From the NCBI RefSeq assembly GCF_025370755.1, contig NZ_JAMXFC010000007.1:157140-221139 (forward strand): a stretch of 64,000 nucleotides of DNA, read 5' to 3'. The stretch comes from Laspinema sp. D2d (GTDB taxonomy: Bacteria > Cyanobacteriota > Cyanobacteriia > Cyanobacteriales > Laspinemataceae). The translations under genes were made by a program, and so were the position numbers. A model generated the notes under the pieces. The model saw nothing but the letters and a program-made list of their open reading frames with translations. It ran no database searches and was not told where the DNA came from. The first letter of the stretch is position 1. Every line of letters begins with the position of its first letter. Shown here piece by piece: positions 1-5,880 of this stretch.

Positions 1-144
1 TTAGAAGTAGCTAAGTGTTCGCTTGGGGATTGGGAAAAGGCTATCCTGCGCGGGTACGAAGTTTGGCGACAGGTTAAAAAAAAGCGTGGTGGAAATGTTG
101 TTGTAAACCTTGATAAACGCTCCATAATCTATCAAGATAATTGA
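1..144 (+). CDS. C-terminal end of an unrecognised protein (partial)
   Basis: An open frame runs from the first base to a TGA at 142-144 and gives 47 residues beginning LEVAKCSLGDWEKAIL and ending SIIYQDN. The start lies outside the window. The fragment has a plausible mixed helical then strand-like composition and ends 27 bases before the stop of the convergent acpS gene, so it is probably the real 3' end of a gene. I do not recognise the family. A link to lipid or polyketide synthesis would be only a guess from the acpS neighbour. Confidence 0.5.
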   Translation, partial: LEVAKCSLGDWEKAILRGYEVWRQVKKKRGGNVVVNLDKRSIIYQDN

Positions 145-170
145 GATTAATCATTGATTGGTTCGGTAAC

Positions 171-575
171 TTATAAATCTGCTTGATCCAACATTGAACC
201 CAAGGCAATTGCACTTGCTACCGCATAGGAATCTGTATGGCTTATACTCAAGAACCATGTTGTAACACCCAAGTCCGCTGCTATTTCTTGACATCTGCCA
301 TACAGAACTACTACAGGTTTACCTGTTGATAACCGTTCGATTTCAATATCAGTCCACGAAATTCCTTGAGTCCACCCTGTGCCAAGAGCTTTTAGAACCG
401 CTTCTTTAGCTGCAAAACGACCTGTAAAGTATTGGACGCGGTTCATACTACATTCAGCAGTAAAGCACTCTTTCCCTGTGAAGCATCGCGCTTCAAAACG
501 ACTTCCAAAACGCTCTATTATTTTTTTAATACGTTTGGTTTCAACAATATCAATACCATAACCAATAATATCCAT
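171..575 (-). CDS. acpS: holo-[acyl-carrier-protein] synthase
   Basis: Transfers 4'-phosphopantetheine from coenzyme A to the conserved serine of acyl carrier protein, activating it for fatty acid synthesis in the cytoplasm. The 134-residue length is typical for AcpS. The N-terminal IIGYGIDIVET carries the metal-binding aspartate, RFAAKEAVLKALGTG is the family signature with the catalytic-site Glu and Lys, and SISHTDSYAVASAIA is the C-terminal signature. The start is ATG at 573-575. It converges on the partial gene to its left. The DUF1643 gene lies upstream on the same strand but about 80 bases away, so co-transcription is possible and not shown. Confidence 0.95.
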   Translation of the reverse strand: MDIIGYGIDIVETKRIKKIIERFGSRFEARCFTGKECFTAECSMNRVQYFTGRFAAKEAVLKALGTGWTQGISWTDIEIERLSTGKPVVVLYGRCQEIAADLGVTTWFLSISHTDSYAVASAIALGSMLDQADL

Positions 576-654
576 AATAGTAATTAGATCGACTTATAGC
601 TAAACAATAAAACATTAGTATTTTTATGTGAAAAATGTAGAAACAAATTTAAGC

Positions 655-1134
655 CTATTTGGATGGGTAAAATACAGGCTTTATATTGCCTTTAACATAC
701 AGGGGATGGCGTGGATAGCCTCTCTGGGTAATTCCCAAACAGTAGAGTTCATCAAAGCTAGTTAAACAATCGAGGACCTCTCTACAACGGTTCTTAAACA
801 TACCATTATTACCCCAAGCTACTATAAGTTTATCCGCTGATTTAATAGCTTTTTCGAGATAGTAATCATTTTCTAACCCAATGGGATCTCTCACCTTTTT
901 CAGTTCTGCTGGTTTTGAAGCTCGGTAAGCAAATAGGTTGACCACTTCAAGCGAACCATAACCCCAAGACTGAGCGAAACTGATGCAGCGCCGCACCGTA
1001 GGGTCATCATTAGTTGCATCCGCGCGACTAGGATTAAGCATAACAAAGGCGACCCTTGAAGCGTTAGGGTCCCACTCCCGCCATAACGAGTAGCGGTAGA
1101 TCTCCATTAAGTCTATTACTGCACCTTTTTTCAT
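655..1134 (-). CDS. DUF1643 family protein
   Basis: A cytoplasmic protein of about 159 residues in the DUF1643 family, whose function is not established. Visible family features are FVMLNPSRADATNDDPT near the N-terminus, the RRCISFAQSWGYG segment, VNLFAYRA, and the C-terminal LGITQRGYPRHPLYV. I chose the ATG at 1132-1134. The frame can be extended upstream to a TTG at 1173 (13 more residues), but that stretch does not look like family sequence. It is followed by acpS on the same strand after about 80 bases. The gene is complete by length, and DUF1643 genes are often scattered single genes in bacteria. Confidence 0.85.
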   Translation of the reverse strand: MKKGAVIDLMEIYRYSLWREWDPNASRVAFVMLNPSRADATNDDPTVRRCISFAQSWGYGSLEVVNLFAYRASKPAELKKVRDPIGLENDYYLEKAIKSADKLIVAWGNNGMFKNRCREVLDCLTSFDELYCLGITQRGYPRHPLYVKGNIKPVFYPSK

Positions 1135-1214
1135 AGTTGTTCCATCTGAACATTCCAGAAAATTTTCCCTCAACTATTGGTAAATTGGCAAGTCTCCTAA
1201 AGGGCCGCTACCAT

Positions 1215-1295
1215 CCTCAAACGAAATCGCCGCTAAAACGCTAGAGGTCGTTACCCGGCTTGCCCGGGATTATCCGAGTTGATTTGACGATCGCC
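1215..1295. repeat. 81-bp direct repeat, copy 1 (gene-end relic)
   Basis: Copy 1 matches copy 2 at 1877-1957 without gaps and with roughly a dozen mismatches. Read on the minus strand it still encodes AIVKSTRIIP, the last residues of the DUF1795-like gene at 1918-2898, but here no gene precedes it. It therefore looks like a duplicated gene tail left after deletion of the rest. A shorter piece of the same repeat (AAATCGCCGCTAAAAGGCTAGA) recurs at 4585-4606. Confidence 0.75.
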
Positions 1296-1452
1296 AGCAG
1301 GCAAACTTTCCGCGCGCTTCACACAAACTTCACAATAGGGCGAGAAGCTTTACAATTTCTTTACACAAGTTTTGCTTAACTCTTGTACCTTGAAAGATAG
1401 GAAACGTTTATATCCCAAGCTGAACACCGATCGCATTCCCAGAGGTGCTGTT

Positions 1453-1725
1453 ATGAGGCAATTCTTGTTTACTCTCTCCCACCCCATCCGTCAATGGCTG
1501 GATCAGATTGAAATCCGAGATCCAGATGTTGCTCGACTCCTCTACAAATTGATTCCCGCTCAATGTCCCTTCGCCCGAGATATCAAAATCGGGGGTCGTG
1601 TCATTCTCCAGATTCCCCCCCTATGTAAGCTCAATCCCTTCTATGAGCAGCTAATGGGACTGAGATTTCGGGCACTGTGCTACCTTGTGGATGAATGTGG
1701 CATTGATATCCAAGCCGTTTCATGA
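1453..1725 (+). CDS. Mo-dependent nitrogenase-like C-terminal (Mo-nitro_C) family protein
   Basis: A 90-residue protein of the cyanobacterial family named after the C-terminus of a Mo-dependent nitrogenase-associated protein (Mo-nitro_C). The biochemical role is not established, and it is common in cyanobacteria that do not fix nitrogen. Family features are HPIRQWLDQIEI at the start, LLYKLIPAQCPFARDI, then IPPLCKLNPFYEQLMGLRFR and a terminal ALCYLVDECG. I chose ATG at 1453, which gives the normal family length. A longer frame begins with TTG at 1372, but its extra residues look unrelated. The gene is monocistronic, between the two copies of an 81-bp repeat. Confidence 0.85.
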   Translation: MRQFLFTLSHPIRQWLDQIEIRDPDVARLLYKLIPAQCPFARDIKIGGRVILQIPPLCKLNPFYEQLMGLRFRALCYLVDECGIDIQAVS

Positions 1726-1876
1726 ACTACCACTCTTGAATCAAAGATTACAATAGTGGCTTTCTCCCAAGCAGATTGCCCAACCGTAGATTTGTTGCAT
1801 CCTCTAAGGTTGGGTCATACATCTGGACAGTAGGCTTTGTCCCGGGTCCTGCCAGTCAATCAGGGTCAAAAACATT

Positions 1877-1957
1877 CCTCAACCGAAACCCCCACTAAAA
1901 CGCTAGAGGTTGTCACACTAATTGTCCGGAATTATCCGAGTTGATTTGACGATCGCC
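1877..1957. repeat. 81-bp direct repeat, copy 2 (overlaps a gene 3' end)
   Basis: Partner of copy 1 at 1215-1295 with the same length. It spans the last 12 or so codons of the 1918-2898 gene and about 40 bases downstream of its stop. Because the repeat includes both coding and flanking sequence, it records a past duplication of this gene end rather than a mobile element boundary. I saw no inverted repeats or transposase nearby. Confidence 0.75.
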
Positions 1958-2898
1958 TCGAAGATGGGGACATCCCTCGGTTCATATTGCTTTAAGGTTT
2001 CCGCCTTGAATACATAAGCGCTGCTGGGAGTCCAAATTAAGCCTTGGACATTCACTAAATCAATATCCGTTCCTTCATAAGACCATTGCATCTGGCGGAG
2101 ATAGGCCAGATGCGGTCCTAGGGAAAACTGCTCTTGTTTCAAAATTTCATAGTCAGAATACAGGAGGCGGTGAGTTGCTTCGGACTTGCGAATCGCTTCC
2201 TCCAAACCTGCTGGAGTCTTATCGGTGGGAATTGTGCGGGTACAACTGATGCGAGGGTGATATCCATCCAATTCTGGAACTGCTGGAGCGATCGCCTGAA
2301 ATTGATTCTCCTGGAGTTCTTGTACTGACCAGGACGCAGGGATTAAAATCGATACCCCCAATCTGGGATTAAAATAACTAATCTGCGTCAAGGGGTCACT
2401 CCTTAAGGCTGTTCTACCCAGTCCCATTCCGATAAATCGAATTGAACCGACAGCTTGCTCAAAAACAGGCAGCAATGACTCGGCAAACTGCCTCTCGACG
2501 ATTCCGATCGCGCTGTAAAGGGCATCCGGAAGTTGAATACAAGCTTGATAGTGGGTTACCTGTCTATTAAATTCAGGGTCATAGAAGCTAAAAATATCCA
2601 CTCTCGCCGGAAAATTATCAACCGTCAGGGGGTAGCGATCGCGAATTTCCAGAGGTGGAGGGTATAACTGCAACAATTCTTCCGCAAGGCGATCGCACCC
2701 ATCGGACACCCGTTCCCACACAGACAAGGGAACCCGTTGAATTAAAAGCTGGGGATGATAGGGGCCCTCCGATGTACAGCTATAGCTCACCCGTTCCCTG
2801 TTGCTTTCCCCTTCGTGCCAATCCTCTGGGAGTTCTAGGGAAACACCCATTTCTGCACTGTAATAAGGGGTCAACTGAATCCTCGGTGATGGCTGCAT
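1918..2898 (-). CDS. tandem DcrB/DUF1795-like protein, possible CIS cargo chaperone
   Basis: A 326-residue protein made of two similar halves. Residues about 8-155 begin TPYYSAEMGVSLELPEDW and end with AVGSIRFIG. Residues about 170-325 begin SYFNPRLGVSILIPASW and end with IVKSTRII. This pattern, a Leu-Pro-x-Trp strand followed by alternating strands and an F/S-I-R end, is what I associate with the DcrB/PsbP-like fold (DUF1795), so this is a fold-level inference. DUF1795 proteins in type VI secretion act as Eag chaperones for effectors. The gene starts 6 bases after the stop of the lipase cargo gene on the same strand, so a cargo-chaperone or adaptor role is plausible. There is no signal peptide. 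Immunity protein is the main alternative. Confidence 0.55.
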   Translation of the reverse strand: MQPSPRIQLTPYYSAEMGVSLELPEDWHEGESNRERVSYSCTSEGPYHPQLLIQRVPLSVWERVSDGCDRLAEELLQLYPPPLEIRDRYPLTVDNFPARVDIFSFYDPEFNRQVTHYQACIQLPDALYSAIGIVERQFAESLLPVFEQAVGSIRFIGMGLGRTALRSDPLTQISYFNPRLGVSILIPASWSVQELQENQFQAIAPAVPELDGYHPRISCTRTIPTDKTPAGLEEAIRKSEATHRLLYSDYEILKQEQFSLGPHLAYLRQMQWSYEGTDIDLVNVQGLIWTPSSAYVFKAETLKQYEPRDVPIFEAIVKSTRIIPDN

Positions 2899-2904
2899 GA
2901 GAGA

Positions 2905-4398
2905 TTAAAACAGATTTTTCCAGAGATTTCGCGTCGAATCATAAATGCTAGAAGCCCCACTAGCAATTTTATCCCCCACATAAGAAGCACCTGTAGCAAT
3001 TTTATCCCCTACATAAGAAGCACCTGTAGCAATGCTAGAAGCCCCACTAGCAATTTTATCCCCCACATAAGAAGCACCCGCAGCAACGCCACTCCCAATC
3101 TTCTTCGCCCCTCGGTAGGCACTGAGTACGGCACCCGGTACGGCACCCAATAGCGTTCTACCGCCCCATTCTGTTAAAATTTGGCGGAACCAATAGGGAT
3201 ATTCTTCAAACTTCTCCACTTTGCCCTGATGGTTAGCTTTATGTTCGGCAACGCCTAATTCTTCCAACATCTCATCGGTCAAGCCAAGGGCATCGCGCTG
3301 GTCTTTGAAGGCATCGCTATTGAGTAAATATTGAATATGAGAGGTCGGACTGCTGCCGACTTGGTGCAAGAGCACCTCTCCAGCCAGATGCTTACCCCCG
3401 GCAACATCTACGATATCCCCGGTGGCGATGTGATGCCGAACTTCTTCGGGACGTTCACTGGCATCTAACTTGCCAAACATATAGGATTGGATGCGATTGA
3501 TGGCAGGGGCTTGAAAGGTAACAACGCGACGAACTTTATTAGGAAACGCAGACGCAGCGTGTTGAGCCAGGGCACCGCCGAGACTGTGACCCACAACATC
3601 CACTTTGCCACCGGCAGTCGCGATCGCCTCAGCGACTTTTTTCTGTTGTCTTTTGAAGGCCGTAAAACCAATGGCGATCGGATCAAGATCAGCCAGGAGG
3701 TCGGATACATCGTCTGGGCTTGTTCCCTTAAAAGCCAGAATGGGAGTCCGGCCTCCCTTCTCTACCGGCATGAGTAATCCCATGAAAAAGCCTTCACCGC
3801 GAATAGTGAGAGTCCAATTTCGCTGGTAGCCTCGGGTAGCCAGCCAATCTCCTGCGGCAGCCGGGAGGGTGTCTCCTTGATAGGCGAAACGGTGACCGAT
3901 GATTTCATATTCGATATCTTCGGATTTAATTTGCGGCTGGGCATCGGTGCGATCGCCGCTATCCCGTTGAATAGTTAGGGGCTTAGTTTGCAAGGACACA
4001 GGGGTAAAGTTCTGTTCCTGGCGTTGACTCTTCCGCTGAATCTGGGGTGAGGAGAAAAGTTTACCCTGAATGGATTCGCCCGGGTAGCCGATTTTCTGAG
4101 ATACCTTCGCCCCCTGGCAGTCGGCTTCTTGCTCGTATGTATCCTGGGGTGCGCCGATTATCAGTTTAGGTTGAATCGGGACCCGAGGCGAAAAGTCAAC
4201 ACGAGAGAGGCGATCGCCTGCGCCATAGCTTTGCTTACCCGATCCCTCATAGCTGGGCATACTCCGGCTGCCCAGGGTTTCGGGAACTTGGGTTTGGAGT
4301 TTCGGCACTTCCCTAGGAGTCTGTAACCCGAACGGCCTCACCCTGGGAGTGGGTGCAGGGTTAGGCCATTTTTTTTGAATGCGTTCTCCTGTAGCCAT
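2905..4398 (-). CDS. CIS-cargo-like protein with class 3 lipase domain
   Basis: A 497-residue multidomain protein. Residues 1-95 share the leader of the two DUF4157 proteins upstream: MATGxxIQKK, a proline-rich stretch, RLSRVDFSP, then PIQPKLIIGAPQDTYEQEAD. The protein then leaves that family and lacks the HELTH module. Residues about 160-390 form an alpha/beta-hydrolase of the lipase class 3 type: LAFKGTS strand, VDVVGHSLGGALAQH with nucleophile Ser272, a likely acid at Asp328 and a likely base at His354. Residues 431-490 hold repeats of GASYVGDKIA. A phospholipase or lipase toxin delivered by the contractile injection system is the best inference. The DUF1795-like gene follows after 6 bases, and no Sec signal is present. 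Confidence 0.75.
   Translation of the reverse strand: MATGERIQKKWPNPAPTPRVRPFGLQTPREVPKLQTQVPETLGSRSMPSYEGSGKQSYGAGDRLSRVDFSPRVPIQPKLIIGAPQDTYEQEADCQGAKVSQKIGYPGESIQGKLFSSPQIQRKSQRQEQNFTPVSLQTKPLTIQRDSGDRTDAQPQIKSEDIEYEIIGHRFAYQGDTLPAAAGDWLATRGYQRNWTLTIRGEGFFMGLLMPVEKGGRTPILAFKGTSPDDVSDLLADLDPIAIGFTAFKRQQKKVAEAIATAGGKVDVVGHSLGGALAQHAASAFPNKVRRVVTFQAPAINRIQSYMFGKLDASERPEEVRHHIATGDIVDVAGGKHLAGEVLLHQVGSSPTSHIQYLLNSDAFKDQRDALGLTDEMLEELGVAEHKANHQGKVEKFEEYPYWFRQILTEWGGRTLLGAVPGAVLSAYRGAKKIGSGVAAGASYVGDKIASGASSIATGASYVGDKIATGASYVGDKIASGASSIYDSTRNLWKNLF
2944..3078 (-). repeat. intragenic direct repeats at the lipase gene 3' end
   Basis: A 48-bp block beginning AATGCTAGAAGCCCC occurs at 2944-2991 and again, essentially unchanged, at 3031-3078. 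Part of the block (about 33 bp) recurs between them. On the minus strand they encode the GASSI and GASYVGDKIA repeats. The near-identity at DNA level indicates recent expansion or conversion. Confidence 0.85.
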
Positions 4399-4662
4399 AA
4401 GTAGGCTCTCTCGAAGTATTGAGAAATTATCTTTCTAGTTTAGCATCGGTGAAATAGTCATTCATCTTTGAAAAGACTGAGAAATAGCCAAAATTGACCA
4501 GGGGTTAGGCCAGGGATGGGAGCCTGAGCGATCGCCCTGTTTGAAGGGACCTTGGTGGAAGAAGGCGATCGCTTATGAATCTCCAAATCGCCGCTAAAAG
4601 GCTAGACAACTTAGCCGAGAACTGGCAAAATAAACTATTACGTTGTTATTTTAATTGTTGCC

Positions 4663-5079
4663 ATGCTAGTTGGAACCAAAGAAGTCGCTAAGTTATTGGG
4701 AGTGTCCAGCGATCGAGTCAGACGGTTGCTCTTGGATGGGAGGGTTCATGGAGCTTATAAAATTAGCAATGTTTGGGTAATTCCCCTAAAAAATGGAATG
4801 CCCATACTCAGCAAGGGGAAGCGCGGCCCAAAGCCAACGTGGAAAGCCTTGCGCCGGGAGGTGATGACTTGCATTCATGTCAACCGGACTCGGATTAGCC
4901 AAAATTACAAGCATGGGGAAAATCTGCCGGTTCTCAGCGTTAAACGCGGCAGCAGTAATCAATATGGCTATGAGGTGGAAGTGACCGGACCCTGCCGAGT
5001 GGTGTATCGACCGGATCAGCCGAAAGACTGTGGAGCCAAGGTTTGGATTGAGACCCTTTCGCCCGTATTAATTGCGTAA
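4663..5079 (+). CDS. helix-turn-helix DNA-binding protein (excisionase-like fold)
   Basis: A 138-residue protein with an N-terminal MerR/excisionase-type helix-turn-helix at residues 4-42 (GTKEVAKLLGVSSDRVRRLL, a wing, then WVIP). A basic linker (KGKRGPKPTW) and a strand-rich C-terminal domain follow. It resembles small cyanobacterial DNA-binding proteins rather than a phage excisionase, as no integrase or att site is nearby. It stands alone on the plus strand between minus-strand cargo genes, so it could regulate them, although the sequence gives no direct proof. The start is ATG at 4663. Confidence 0.7.
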   Translation: MLVGTKEVAKLLGVSSDRVRRLLLDGRVHGAYKISNVWVIPLKNGMPILSKGKRGPKPTWKALRREVMTCIHVNRTRISQNYKHGENLPVLSVKRGSSNQYGYEVEVTGPCRVVYRPDQPKDCGAKVWIETLSPVLIA

Positions 5080-5263
5080 GCGATCGGTTTGGTGGCTTAG
5101 TCTTTGTCAGAGGTAAGAAAATGCCTCTTGAAGAGGAGAAGTTGCCTCGAAATAAAGTCAAAAGTCTGGTTATATAAGGATACCCGCACAGGTTTAAGGT
5201 TTATGACGATTGAGTTATAAATTCCCTTTTTTGTGTAGGTGTTCCATACCGTTGTGTAGAGAC

Positions 5264-5327
5264 AAACCGAGTTTCTTCACAAAATTTCTGCTTGCTTTGC
5301 CGCTAATCACAGCGGTAAAACCCGGTT
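5264..5327. repeat. intergenic palindromic repeat with AAACCCGGTTT-type arms
   Basis: Arms AAACCGAGTTTCT (5264-5276) and AAAACCCGGTT (5317-5327) are imperfect inverted copies. Between them CCGCT-AATCAC-AGCGG forms a second hairpin. It sits between the HTH gene and the 3' end of the chaperone-like gene. The same arm sequence occurs at 19.2, 42.3 and 61.0 kb. The rest of 5080-5361 shows nothing else recognisable. Confidence 0.55.
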
Positions 5328-5361
5328 GATTGTCTTCTTCACGCAATAGTTACGGGACGCT

Positions 5362-5880
5362 CTATATCCCCTGCATCACTTCATCAGTAGATTTTTTTTG
5401 AGTTGCCACTGATTCAATGAGATCCCCCAGCATCAATGAGGTGTAATTAAACAGAGTAACAACTTCTGCGGTGGCTTCTTCTGCTAGGAGGTTAGCCGCA
5501 GGTAAGGTTTGAATATAACGGTGATGGATCTTTGGCTTATCCGCTGTGATACTGAAATGACCCAAAACACTTTTATTGTTGACTTCTACAAGAAGTTTAT
5601 AAACTTCCAGATAAGCTTGGGGGTGAATTTCAAAGGGAAGTTCTAGGAAATATTGTAACAACAGAATATTTTGGGTATCTTCCTCAGTTAACGGGTAGAA
5701 GGTACAAGCCATTTCGCGAACGCGATCGGCAGAATCATGATCGAGTTGAGCCACCAGAGTAGGGTAGGGAATTTCAGGCGATCGCTCGATCAACTCAGCC
5801 GGATATCCCAACCCTTGAATAATCTCTTGGAGATATCCTAACTCCACTAAATGGCGAGCATAAATTGCTTCTAAGTTCAT
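5362..5880 (-). CDS. YbjN/type III secretion chaperone-like small protein paired with a DUF4157 cargo
   Basis: A 172-residue acidic protein. Residues about 60-165 (EEDTQNILLLQYFLELP, YLEVYKLLVEVNNKSVLGHFS, IHHRYIQTLP, then a long helix) have the layout of the YbjN / type III secretion chaperone-like fold. This is recognition by pattern only. The ATG (5878-5880) directly abuts the stop codon of the 932-residue DUF4157 protein gene (5881), which implies translational coupling. The tight pairing with a cargo gene suggests a dedicated chaperone or immunity protein. There is no signal peptide or membrane segment. Confidence 0.5.
   Translation of the reverse strand: MNLEAIYARHLVELGYLQEIIQGLGYPAELIERSPEIPYPTLVAQLDHDSADRVREMACTFYPLTEEDTQNILLLQYFLELPFEIHPQAYLEVYKLLVEVNNKSVLGHFSITADKPKIHHRYIQTLPAANLLAEEATAEVVTLFNYTSLMLGDLIESVATQKKSTDEVMQGI

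Noticed and set aside
4663..5079. HTH protein as an excisionase of an integrated element
   Set aside because: No integrase, attachment-site repeat or phage gene is nearby, and the protein has an extra strand-rich domain.
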